Shown: in pieces, positions 38,340 through 50,069 of the stretch
How the letters are laid out: each line of letters opens with the position of its first letter
Position numbering within the stretch: position 1 is the first letter of the stretch
NCBI GenBank assembly: GCA_030848705.1
Contig: CM061243.1
Span: 5,614,001-5,678,000, forward strand
DNA: 64,000 nt
Direction: 5' to 3'
Origin: Heracleum sosnowskyi
Lineage: Eukaryota > Streptophyta > Magnoliopsida > Apiales > Apiaceae
Made by a program: the position numbers and the translations under genes
Notes under the pieces: model-generated
Told to the model about the DNA's origin: nothing
Database searches by the model: none
What the model saw: only the letters and a program-made list of their open reading frames with translations

Positions 38340-41300
38340 ATTCTGTCCAGATAAGTACTATGCCATCTTCCAAAATTTATTTCAATTTGGACACTGATGT
38401 GGTAAAAACACTTCATAAAAGGTAAATATTTTTAAATGTCTATTTTTCAGACAAATTTAATTTTTTTAATTTACTTTAAAAAAACACTTAACCTATATGA
38501 AAAATTATGTAATTTTATCGTGAAATTTATTTTTTAGGCTAGCTCAACAGGGATACAAAACTCCTGAAGATATTAGATCAGTATCTACTGTATCTAATAG
38601 TGTTCAAGTTGTTGAAACTCTGACACTTAAGTAATTGACCGAAAAAACATCTACCGACTATATAAAGGTATGATAACAAACAATACCTCATTACATATTT
38701 TTTAATTTCTTTTTAATGGTTCCCTGTAATTTGAATTATTATTCTGCAGAGAAATGCCATGTGTTTTGTTACAATCAAAAGGGTGGAAGCAAGTGATAGT
38801 TGGTGGTACTATGGTTGTAACTTCTGCCATGAAGAGGTTCATCTGCTAGAAGGAAGGTATAAGTGTGTCAATCCTAGGTTAATAATATGATATCTAAAAA
38901 TGGATAAAACAGTTATAATTTAATTCCCTTTATCTCTCTCCCCCAAAATGGTCGCCTCATCTCGCCCACTAGTCTCAATCCACTACCTAGAATCCGACTT
39001 GTCCACCGACTCTCTCTCTCCCTCTCTCCCCCCTCTCTCCCCCTCCCTGACGTCATGAAATCCTCAATCCGACTCGACTTGGTCTTAATTACCTTTTGAT
39101 TCTGTTAAAAATTCATGTGTTTATAGTCAGATTGAAGCCCTTGCGAAGCTCTACACTCGTATATCTATAGTGTTGAGTTTCGTGAGAGTTCAAAATTGGG
39201 GTTCTTATGTGGGTTTCGAATTAGTAGTAGTTTTGATGTTTAATTACTATTTTATATGAATAGATACGAGCCTGGGGAGTGTGTTTTGTTCGATTCGCTA
39301 CAAGACCACCCGTTTTGGGGGTTGCATGCGATCGATCTGTCACCGGCGATGAACTCCGATGAGCCGATGACCTTTCGATTGATGATTTTGGTGCTTGATA
39401 CATGATGTACTGTGAATAAATAATGTTAATTCCGATTGAATGTAATGATTTTGGTTGGTTTAGTTTAGTAAGTTCATTTCGGTTTTTTGATTCGAGTTTT
39501 ATATGAATCGTGATGGATTGTTTAGAAATTATGAAGTATGATTTGTGTTCTTATGTTGGTTCAGGTTGCATGACATGTTTTAGTTGATTTGTGTTATGAA
39601 AATTGATGGTTGTTTGGGTTTGATTAAGTTGTTAAGTGCTTGTTCTGGTTATATCAGATTGATGAGTTGTTTTTTGGGGTTCTAATCGAAGTTTATGTAG
39701 CGGGTTGGAATGTGGCAGTGGTCGGGTGTGCACTGGGGAATCATCGGTGATGTTTCCGGTGGACTTTCATGTGTTCTTCGTATGTGTGTGTCTAGTGTGT
39801 GTTTGATCTTAATTTCCCAAAACTTATTTTGTAAAACTGTTTTGGACAATTATTTTTGAAAATATTTATTTTAATTTAGTTTGAGTCTTGGTTGTTTTTG
39901 CAGATCCATGGTATGTTAATACATCATCTGTCAAGACACAGATATCCTCTGATTTTGTTGTAATTATGTATTTTGAAATTAATTACTAAGTTTTAAGGAT
40001 TTTTAATATTTTTCGGTTACAGCATGATTTATGCATGAATTTAGCTTTCTTGTTAATGGCATTTAATTCTTCAAATTTTATTTTTGTAACTTTACATGAT
40101 TTTTGATAGATTTAATGACTGATGACTAATTGATTTGGAGCATTAATTTTAGGATGTTATGTGTTTTCAAATTTTTAGGTTCTTTAGCATTACTCTTTTT
40201 AAATTTTATTAGATTTAAATTTACGTTTCCATAACTGATATTTCTTTATTTGGATTAAATGCTTTTGTTCTTTTTATTATATCTTGTTAGTTATCCTCGT
40301 TACGTTTTGAACCGAAGGAGTATGCAACCAAAGGGGTTTTTAGGTATTTTTAAATAGTTAGTTAATATATTCTTTTAAATGCTAACATTTATTTAATTAT
40401 TCGTCAAAGAAATTTATGGTTGATTGACTGTTAATTGAAGTTTGAAATTCAAAATCTAAAATTTTTAAATAGATGATTTTAAATGTATTTAAATATATGT
40501 ATTTGCCTCATTAAATGAAATTTGTGTTACAGTTGGTGACTTTTGTACCTATACGGGAGTGCCATATTTGATGGCTTTTTTGGACCATATATGGTGGTTG
40601 TTATGTATCATTTGGATATCTTTGTGTCATACGGGTTGATTCTTATTTTTATAATTTGAGAGTCTTGTGTCTTAGAATAGATGTCTAACCAAAGGGATTC
40701 CTTTGGTTAGATCTCTTTATTTTATTAAATTATATTTTATACGGGTTATTTTACTTTTAAATCGTTATATTTTATACGAGTTAGAATAAGTTATATTTTT
40801 TTGTAGTATTTATGCACTTATGTTCTGTTCATTTATTTATCTTAATTTCAGGATATTTGGGATGTCCGATATAGTAAAGGAGCACAAAGGTATAGAGCAA
40901 AACCAAAGGCAAGGCTGCTATAATAATGGATGACATTGTGGAATCACAAAATAACAAGAAGCTCTAATTAGTCTTTATTTTAGTCTTTTGTAAACGATGT
41001 AGGGCACTCTTTTTCCTTCTTGAGTTTTTTCCCATAGGGTTTTACTCTTGCGAGGTTTTAACGAGGCCTTCTTTTGGTGGGTTATCTTTTCAGACATTAA
41101 AGGCGATATTGTCTAAACTTCCGGGAGTACTTGCTTACTTTTCGGCTAGATGATATACTTTTTTGAATGAAGGAAACTCTATTCCTCCGGACTTTGTATC
41201 TTTGATACTATTTATCAATGGAAAAGTTTCCTCTTGACAAAAAAAAAAGTGTGTTAATCCTAAATGTCTTAAAAGCTCGCCATATGCAGAAAAGAGGTAT

Positions 41301-41832
41301 TTATATCAAAATATCTAACATTTTTTTTGTAAATTATCATTATTGATAATAAATAAATAATGTAAGAATACATACGGATTTGTAAACAGATACAAAATTA
41401 TGGTGCTTGCTCATGATAAAACTGAAGCAGTTAATGTTGTCCTTAGTGATCGTGTTGTTAAACGATTAGTTGGTAAAACTGCAACCATGTTGTTGGAAGA
41501 AATTGAGGATCTTGCTGAGGTATAACCAACTATATGTTTTTATGAATTAAACCTGATCGTTATACTTACGTATAAAAATTTCACGCTAATGACTTATTGT
41601 TTATTATATATGTTAGACTCCTCCAAGTACACTCTTTCCTCAACAAATATTGGACATTGCGAACAAAGATGTTACTTTCAACATATTGATCAGTGATGAT
41701 AATGTATTGATTAATAGTACCATGTACAATGCCACTGATGCATATTTATCCAAAAAGTCAAAATCATCAACTTCTGAAACAGTAGAAGAAATTCTTGAGT
41801 CTACAGAATCCGACTTTGGAGAGATTTGTTAA
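38340..41832 (+). pseudogene. RPA70-like (replication factor A) C-terminal domain gene, disrupted
   Basis: Exons are 38340-38421, 38538-38667, 38750-38876 continued at 41263-41296, 41390-41519 and 41617-41832. All have GT..AG borders and compatible phases. The product matches the Rep_fac-A_C (PF08646) zinc-ribbon OB fold found in plant RPA-like and Helitron-encoded RPA proteins. It shows AMCFVTIKRVEASDSWWYYG, then C-N-F-C, then C-V-N-P-K-C (the second Cys pair), then an RYKIMVLAHDK..VNVVLSD..V..L block. An acidic tail ends at TAA (41832). It would bind single-stranded DNA. Two defects are seen: an in-frame TAA at about 38632 in the second exon, and a 2.37-kb insert at 38877 that splits the zinc ribbon. 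Being about 680 bp from a Helitron 3' end in the same orientation, it is probably the Helitron's own or captured RPA gene. Confidence 0.7.
38877..41246 (+). mobile_element. poly(A)-tailed retroposed insert (LINE-like, non-coding)
   Basis: It is flanked by a 16-bp target duplication AAGTGTGTCAATCCTA / AAGTGTGTTAATCCTA (38861-38876 and 41247-41262, one mismatch). It ends in an A tract just before the right copy, the mark of target-primed reverse transcription. The 3' part (TTTTTTCCCATAGGG, GAGGTTTTAACGAGGC, TATTTATCAATGGAAAAG) resembles plant L1 3' UTRs. The 5' part is CT-rich (38930-39050). No reverse transcriptase or endonuclease is present. It could be a non-autonomous LINE or a retroposed non-coding transcript. 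Confidence 0.7.
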
Positions 41833-42483
41833 GTTTCTTATATTCCCCTAAAAATTATTCCTATCCTATATTTTTTATTTTTACTTTTATTAAGATAATA
41901 ATCAAACAATATAATGCAATTGTAATTCAAACAGAGTGGCGAAACAATTTTTTGTGGCAACACCCCGGGTTCTGCTAGATCATGCAACAAGAAGATAAAA
42001 ACGGTTTTTCATCTTTACTTTAATATTATATATATTTTCACGAAAGTGTATTTTATACAATGTTTATGTTGTACTAATAAAAAATGAATGTATTTCAATT
42101 ACAGGAACATTAAGGAGTGATATTCATCCGGTCTAATTTCCTTTTCTCTGATGGTTTTGAAATTTGCTTTAAAGCTTTGCAGAATAAAAACACTAATTGT
42201 TTAGTGTGATTAGGTTCATTTCTGGATCGTCTTATGTTTTTTACTTAAATAAGATTTATTGACATGTGAAGGATTACAAATAATATTAATTATTTATCCA
42301 TTTCAGATATATTGCTTTTTCATTTTTATATTTCTTTTTTAATTTTATATATATGCGCTGATGTGTTTATTAAAAGTTAGTAGTTGATTTTGCAATGCAC
42401 TTGATAACATCTATTATAATTCATAACAATAAAATTACCTTGACAAAAATTATAAATAATTTTATATCATTCAATATAATTCA

Positions 42484-42514
42484 CCCGTGTGCGAAGCACG
42501 GGAAAATTCCCTAG
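42484..42514 (+). other. Helitron 3' end with hairpin
   Basis: The hairpin CCCGTG-TGCGAAG-CACGGG (42484-42502) is followed 8 bases later by CTAG (42511-42514) and a T, the canonical Helitron 3' terminus. The element ending here contains the RPA-like gene; its 5' end was not located. Confidence 0.7.
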
Positions 42515-43022
42515 TAAAACTAAATTCCTGCTAGTGAAGAGTATAGTGGAAATTCCACTTTTGTCCCTAAAATAGGGTTGTTCTGGTAAATTCTCATGTC
42601 TAAACGGGTTAACGGACTATCCAAATGGAACCCAGCTTCCTAATATATGTTATTTTTCATTGTAATATGGGTTAATTAAGGATTCAGTTATGACCTGATT
42701 GTTTTAACATACAGGCTATACTCATTCAACAACATAATCCCACAAATCTTGCGATATACACACACACAAAATTAAATTCTCAATTCAAAAATTTTAACAA
42801 TCCCACAAATCATGCTATGAATGGTGTTATCTATTTTCAAAATTTAAATGATATATTTCTCCCACAAATCATGTCAGGAGTGGTGTTATCTATTTTCAAC
42901 ATTTAGATGATTAGATTTATGAATGTATTGTGTGTTAATATAACGTGTATATTTGTTAATCAGGTCACTCTATATACTTATACTTGCACAATAAATATCA
43001 CACACATATATAAACATATATA

Positions 43023-43457
43023 GGTCATTGTTTCAGAGAGAACCATCTTATATAAAGAATCGGGGAGAACCATATATTCTATTATAGAATCTCATAAATA
43101 ATTTTAATTTTTTTACAAAAAATATATAATCTGATTCTAACGTAGAATATTATAATATACAAACTTTATAAAAAAATTAACATTTAAAATTTGAATAAAA
43201 ACATTGATTTTAAATTTGATTCTCCTGCAGAATCATTTTGGATAGATTTGATTCTGCTGTAGAATCACTTTGGACTATTTGACTAATTTTCAATTATTTT
43301 TTTTAAAAAAAGGAGTTTAATTTCGTTTTTTGATTTAATAATTGAAATTTATAATCATATCTAATAAAAAAATGTGATAAAAATATGTATTATGAATATT
43401 TTTGTAATGGTTCTCTCCCAGACTCTATATAACAAGTTATCTCTGGAATGTCACCCA
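43023..43457. mobile_element. Mutator-like MITE with 9-bp target duplication
   Basis: The 435-bp insert starts GGTCATTGTTTCAGAGAGAA and ends inversely related to it (GGAATGTCACCCA). It is flanked by ACATATATA (43014-43022 and 43458-43466). Copies 1 and 3 of repeat E lack it. A 9-bp duplication points to the Mutator superfamily. It has no coding capacity. Confidence 0.65.
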
Positions 43458-44861
43458 ACATATATAAACATGATATACATACACAAAACATGAATTGTTC
43501 TGTAGAATAAAAGTAAAAACACGGTAAAGAGGGAGAGAATTGAGATTCAATAAATATTCTTAAAAAGTAAATAAAAAAAGAAGATGACGAAAAATCATGG
43601 ATTTGAATTTTGAAAAGGATAAGATTAATGACAAGACCCGTGTGATAATCAGCATATCCATGTAATCAATTTGATTTGAAAATTAGATAAAATTGTGGGA
43701 TTTTTAAGATTTGAATATGCATATATGGTATGTTATTTTATGATTTCCATGTCCAAGCGGGTTAACGGACTTTCCACATATAACTCAGCTTCCCAATATA
43801 TGCTATCTTTCATTGTAATATGGGTTAATTAAGGATCCAATTGTGATTCAATTGTTTTAACATACATGTTATACTCATTCAACATAATCCCACAAATCTT
43901 GCTATATACACTCACAATTAAACTCCTAATTCAAAATTTTAACAATCCCAAAAATCATGACATGAATGGTGTTATCTATTTTTAAATTCAAATGATTATA
44001 TTTCTTAATTACAAAATCTTATATCCAACATATATGAATTCAATACCTCATTTTTTCGGTTATTCTATATTTTCTCTTTCTTCATCTTCAGTATCTCTCT
44101 CTTTCATGATTTCACTATTGATGTTTGTTTTAATTGTTTATGTTTTTGTTGATTTATGTGTTTATATATATTTTTTGTTTACTTTATATTTGTCTGGCTT
44201 ATGTAGATGATGATGATGATGATGATGATGATAAAGAAAAAGAAGCTTAAATCAGTTCACAAAAAAGGATTAAATCGTTTATCCAGTTATGTATATATAT
44301 AATTATTTAAATTATAATTATTTAAACAGAGATATACAATTTATCGGTGATTTGGTTATTTTATGTTATTGGTTCTCCCTCTTTTTATATTAGTGTGTTT
44401 TTTTTGGATATTAATACATGTGTTTGATATGTCTGTTGTATACTATATTTCTTTATGTTTATGTTTGGAATTTCAAATTAATAGGAATATCTCAGCATAT
44501 AGTACCACATATCTATACAAGTTTTATGTACATTTATGATTGTTTCAATATGTATAGAGATTCATATAATTGTAATATATCGTTGTCAGTTTCATACTAA
44601 AGCATGATATGTTTAGGTGTTAGGTCATAATTTTATTAGTACAAAAAATAATAATATAAACTCCGGAGCACTGATGAGCACTAGACATTCAAATATTAGT
44701 GCCACTGAGTTCTGTTTGTTTCTGTTTTATCTTAGAGAACTCTGAGCAAAACAATGACCATTCTCTCCTGTTATTGGTTTACTTGGCATGTAATATAAAC
44801 TTCTCTAATACCTTCAAAATGTTTGAATACAAAGGTAAATCAGCTAGCGACAATAGACAAA

Positions 44862-45417
44862 TTTAGAATTTTTCAGATTTTAGAGGAATGCATGGGAGTT
44901 AGATGTCTTTTGAGGTTGTGGTGGAGGTTGATGGGTTTAATTATATTGCGGTTGATGACTTAGAGGGTTTTGGTGTTGTGTTTATCTGCGATCATTTTGA
45001 ATGATTATGTGTATATGTTATTATGTTAACTAAGATTTAAGGCACGCTCAAGTCTCCACTACAATTTTGTAGGATCTGAATACCTTTTAAATATTTTTAA
45101 GTTTTCTATTTTGATGTGTTTTTAGACATTGATTCTAATTATTGATCTCCAATTTTGTTTTTCTGGATATATTAGTAAATCTGTGATATAGTATTCCATA
45201 GTGATTAGCATGTATAAGTGAATTTAATTCTTTTATCCAACTCTACGCCTTTCTTTTTATATGACATTGCAACGAAATATCTTGCAACATATTAAAAATA
45301 AACCGGTACAAAGTTTTGAGAGCCTTGAAGTAGCAGATGCAAAAACACCGGAGCACATACCAATTACATGTATAAAATTGTCTGAAATGCACACGACCAC
45401 ATGTATACACGCACACT

Positions 45418-45450
<33 letters not shown>

Positions 45451-45796
45451 ATGAAGAGGATTTACAACAACTGTTTATATGTGTTATTTATGTTTACAGA
45501 AAATTAAGAAGTAGTTAGTAAATTTTGTGTCTAAGATTAAGACCAATACTCTCAATTTGTATAGATGACTTCCTCGATTTTTTTTTGTTATTTTTTAAAG
45601 TTCTCCTCAACTTGGCTTTCTTTAGGTCTTCCATGGCAATAAGAATGGAGTAGTGGATGAATTAGCCGATTCTATGAAGCGAAGTACGTGTTATCGAAGT
45701 TGAAATGAAGTTAATGTTGAGAGTTGCGTGGTTAAGCACTATAATGAACAAAATAGCATATACATGTTGTCATTTTAGTACAAGGTACATATATCA
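44862..45796. other. extra segment in repeat E copy 2
   Basis: It is present here but not in copy 1 (35055-35062). It contains an exon-like piece after TTTTTCAG (44873-45004, ending VVFICDHFE and stop), a (CA)n run at 45417-45446 and a short piece reading HGNKNGVVDELADSMKR near 45630-45680, faintly like an RNase H end. No borders or target duplication were identified. Confidence 0.4.
45417..45446. repeat. (AC)n microsatellite
   Basis: A pure AC run. The two overlapping minus-strand ORFs starting MCVCVCV are products of it. Confidence 0.9.
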
Positions 45797-46615
45797 AAAA
45801 TTGCAAAGAAAAGATGATACATATTTGATAGCCAATTGATCTTTAATAGAATTTGGCAATTATCTAAATCTATATTTAAATATGCACTCAGTTGTTTCTA
45901 ATGTATACGTTATAATATTCTTGATTTTGACATTTTAAGAATAATGTGACATGGACATCAATTTTTAATTTTTAACATTTTAAGAATCATGTGACACACT
46001 ATCATTTTTTGCTAACATAAGTTTTCACCTCATCAGTGTGTTAAATTCTTGGACAAATAGTAAAAATATAAGTATTTAGCTCTAGCCATGGATTGATGTT
46101 TCTAGATCATGTGCCAAGGATGTTTGTAAAAAATTATAACATATAGTTTCTATCTTTGGTAGTAAATCACTACATTATTAGTTAATGTCTAGGTTTCACA
46201 AGATTAACTGGTATGGGTATGACTCTACTTGGATTGACAAAACCAACTATTAAAAACGAACATGATTTTAGACACAATACCTCATGTTCTATTCTCATGC
46301 TAGGTATGTTCTTTGTTTCCATTCTCGGGATATTGTCATTGTGATCATACGAATCACTAACACGTATATATGTTAGCTTTAGGTGTCTAAACAAAGAAAT
46401 GGATTAGGTCATGATTGATGCAAGTCTTACAATTAGTCAAATTAAGTGGTGAAGTGTATTATTTTTGGAGCTTTTATAAAGTTCGGCTAAATTTTTTTGA
46501 TATCTTTGAAATCATGTTTTTTATTTTTAATCAATCCTCATCTTTTACACACATAGATTCTTTTAAAGTGCAGATGACTGCGATAAGAAGGTTGAAAGAT
46601 AAGTAAATTAAATAT

Positions 46616-47216
46616 TGTTTTTTCCTCTATTTTTCATTTAATAGTTACACCGTTTATAATCTAGACAAGTTTATATTCTGTAATGTTATAGTTTTCAGTT
46701 TGTGATTGACTTCATTGCACTACATTTATTAATAGTTACCCATTTATATTTGGTTGATATATTTAAAAGATACAGAGAAACCAGAGGAGGTAGTCAAATT
46801 AAAATGTGCCTACCCCATAATGAGACCCTTTTAAGGTGTTATATTAATAACGTTAAAGCCAAGTTAGTAATGTGCAGAATAGTCTGTAGTCAACTGAAAT
46901 GATAATCGTGCAAAAAGAGAATTGATGTTTGGATTAAGAGAGAATTGACGTTTAAATTTTAATAATTACAAATATTTTACTCTAATTTTTTTAATATGTG
47001 TCTTTTTCGTGTATTATACATATTATAGTTTTTGTTTTAGAATTTGAAGTTAGTTCTTCAATTATTTTACTTTTATTTTTAGTCTTTCTCTTCGGTTATA
47101 CAATTCTAGAAAAACGAGGCACCGTGACTGCAAGGAAAATTTAGCACAAACTTTTTTGTATATCTTCTTCTCTATGTTATATTGTGTTTATGCTACAATT
47201 TCAATGTAGTGATATA
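46616..47216. other. AT-rich spacer
   Basis: Nothing recognised. A 66-codon ORF at 46702 has no family resemblance that I can see. Confidence 0.5.
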
Positions 47217-47486
47217 CTCCCCACGCCCCTCTAATTTATTTACACTTTCCTTTTTGAGATGTCCCTCTCAATTATTTACATTCCAAAAGTTTCCTAAAAT
47301 AGTAAAGTTTTATAATATAAAAATTAACTACATCCACTACTTTCCCCAATTATCTCCACTTTATACATTAAATATTGATTGGTCCCACCACTTTACTCAC
47401 TTTTTTTACTTTTCTTCACTAAATTACACTTTTTCTTAACCTCCGTGCTCAACCTCAATGTAAAGAATTGATGGGGACGGATGGAG
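47217..47486. mobile_element. Stowaway-like MITE (Tc1/mariner)
   Basis: It is flanked by TA on both sides (47215-47216 and 47487-47488). The left end is CTCCCCACGCCCCTCTAATT and the right end GGGGACGGATGGAG, the typical CTCCCTCCGTCCC-type Stowaway terminus. 270 bp, non-coding. Confidence 0.7.
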
Positions 47487-47759
47487 TATTTGATAATTTT
47501 AGAACAAATAAGGTACCAGAGTTTAGTGGCTCATTTATACAAAATGGGTGAATATACCTTAAATTTACTTCAATGTGAATTAAGATTTTCGTTTGTTTTA
47601 ACATTTGCTTTTTATGGCTTAATCCTTTATTTATATTATGTGAAAAATGGAGATATGATAAAAAAAATTATTTATATATATGAGAAAAAAATCACGAGGT
47701 TAGCTCAGTAAAGTTACCTGAGATTAATGGACATGATATTCTATATAAGGTTCTAGGGA

Positions 47760-49440
47760 GAACCTCCTTATCAAGAGACCTAAGAGACCATCATCTGGAC
47801 CGTCCATAATTAATAATAATCAAAAAATAAAATCAGAAATATTCAGTGGCATTCTTGTTATTCTTTCAAATGTTTAGGGTCACTACTGATGCATTATACA
47901 CTAAAAATATCTAACAGATTCTATTATGTATGGTAAGTATGTTGATTAGTGTGTAATTGATATAATCAAAAATCTTTTTATAAATGGAAACAAATCAAGG
48001 ATTACAACTACATAATATAACATGTATATGATTAATTCATTGTATCGTCCCACGTCTTCTTTAAGAAGAATAAAAGAATAGATTATGTTACATATTTGTA
48101 TCATGTAACTATGTAAGTAGTTATGCAGAGGAATAAAGCCAACACGTAATTTGAAGAAATTCTTTCTTAAGTTCATATAGTATACGATTCTGTTACATAT
48201 TCTTATCAAGATGTTCTTGTTGTCTATATTATATATCATTATCTTGTGTCAAAAAATATGGATGAAGTTCTGATTCAAGATTCTTGTAATGGATAAATCC
48301 TATCATTTTTAGCAACGTGGTTGGTTACCTTGTTTTTAGAAATCGTAGGTAAGTTATTGTAAGATTTTGTGACATGTGTTCTATTAGCCCTTATCAATTG
48401 TTTTATAATGATTTTGATAAATGCATATATTCTTGTTATAAATTCTTTAAACAAATAATGTGTTTGATTTTGTAGGTAAATTTTGAGTGATTATGTTTGG
48501 TCGTGTAGATAAGAAAAATGGGTTACTGAAGCATTGATATTGGTGTGTCTACGGTCACATCACTGTCATTGACCTTGTCCAACTCAACTCCAACAACTAC
48601 TTCATAATTAATTGCTTACAAGAATACGTATGAGACGGATCACTAGTTCCCACAAGGAAACTGATAAAGTGAAGGAGTATGTTGGTGATTCAAACAAGTT
48701 TACAGCTTGTGTTGTCCTATCAGATGATGCCATTATGGTGATACGTGCTGAAGAGTGAGATGATTCCATGAGTTTAAGTATGTTAGTATGTTTTTATGAT
48801 TCTACCTATCATTTTTTTTATTTGGTGTTCTGTTTGCTATTTGAGAATTCTTAATTTTAGGATTTCTACTTCTGTAATATAATTATTGTACGTGTCATAG
48901 ATGGAGAGTTTTTTTTTTCGGATATGCAATGTGTGGGCTTGTATTTACTCAGGTTATATACATGTAACATGTTCTCAGGTGCGTGTTTGGGGGTTATATA
49001 TCAGAAATGTTTTGAGAACAACTTGCATTGGGCCATTGCTGCGATTTTAGAAATTTTCTTTGCCTTTTGCTAGAGATGTTAAACTGGCAGTAGCGGCGTG
49101 TTGTGGGGAAGATTACATTCTTGTTTGCTGGTATTTCTTAACCCAAGCTGGTGTGAAGTGTACATTTTGGAGCTGCAGGTCTGTACACTGTGAGTGTCGT
49201 GCTACCTGGGTTATTGTTGAGTGGATGTTGAGTGGATTCATAGAAATTTGGAGAAGGCTTCATACATTCAAATAGTGGCAAATCATTGCAAATCATTGTG
49301 TAGTAGTGTTGTAATGCTTGTTCAATGTTTTTGTAACTGTTATATTCTTCATCTCCAATTTGCTCATCATGTATTTTGGGATTTATTATTCTACCAACTA
49401 AGTATTCATTTGAGTATTTCAACACTTACTAGATCACATA
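47760..49440. other. interior with short exon-like pieces, unrecognised
   Basis: Non-repetitive AT-rich DNA. Small open stretches near 48540-48770 and 49060-49275 do not resemble a known family. Confidence 0.4.
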
Positions 49441-50069
49441 ATTGAAACTTCATATTTTAATATTGTTAAAACAATTTTAGACAAGTACTAAAGTGTTCTA
49501 CTAAGTGTTCCTATGTGTTTATTAAATTCAAATGAAAATTGAAATATAAAAAGTATATATAATTATATCAAGAGAAACACTTAAATGAATCTTAATATTC
49601 AATAAAACAGATAATATAGAAAACTAAATATATTTTATAAAAAAGAATTTTAAAGAATCTACTGGTTTATTAAAATTAGGTTAACTATATATTTTTACTT
49701 TGAAACACTTAAGGGAATCTTACAAAAGAATCTTCTAATATTGATTTACCATTATTAAAATATTATGTTTCAAATATGTGATTTGATATTGGTAAATTGT
49801 TGAAATACTTTAAATTTTCATATGATATTTCTTTTTTAGGAATATTTTTGAATTTACAATTTTCGAGGTAAGGTGTTTTGCAGAGCATAATATATTAATT
49901 CATTGCCTACTATTGTTTTTTAGATTCTGAAGTGTATTTGAAAAAATTATATCTTTTTAAAATTTATTAAAATTTTGACATTTTTAATTTATATTTATTA
50001 AGCTTCTTTAAATTATTATTTTTAAGTATTTTTCTATAAAATGGAGTATCGGTATTTCTTTCAATAAAT

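Larger units (their letters stand above)
42515..46615 (+). repeat. Helitron-like repeat E, copy 2
   Basis: It starts TAAAACTAAATTCCTGC directly after the CTAG of the Helitron, missing the first TCA of copy 1. It follows copy 1 through the internal duplication, (GAT)n run and downstream blocks. It differs by the TIR element at 43023-43457 and an extra 930-bp stretch at about 44862-45796. It fades near 46615, without the hairpin end. Confidence 0.55.

Noticed and set aside
45243..45448. Cys/Val-rich ORFs beginning MCVCVCV
   Set aside because: They start in the (AC)n microsatellite and have no conserved content.
45630..45680. RNase H fragment of a LINE (NGVVDELADSMKR)
   Set aside because: Too short and isolated; no other RNase H or RT motif nearby.
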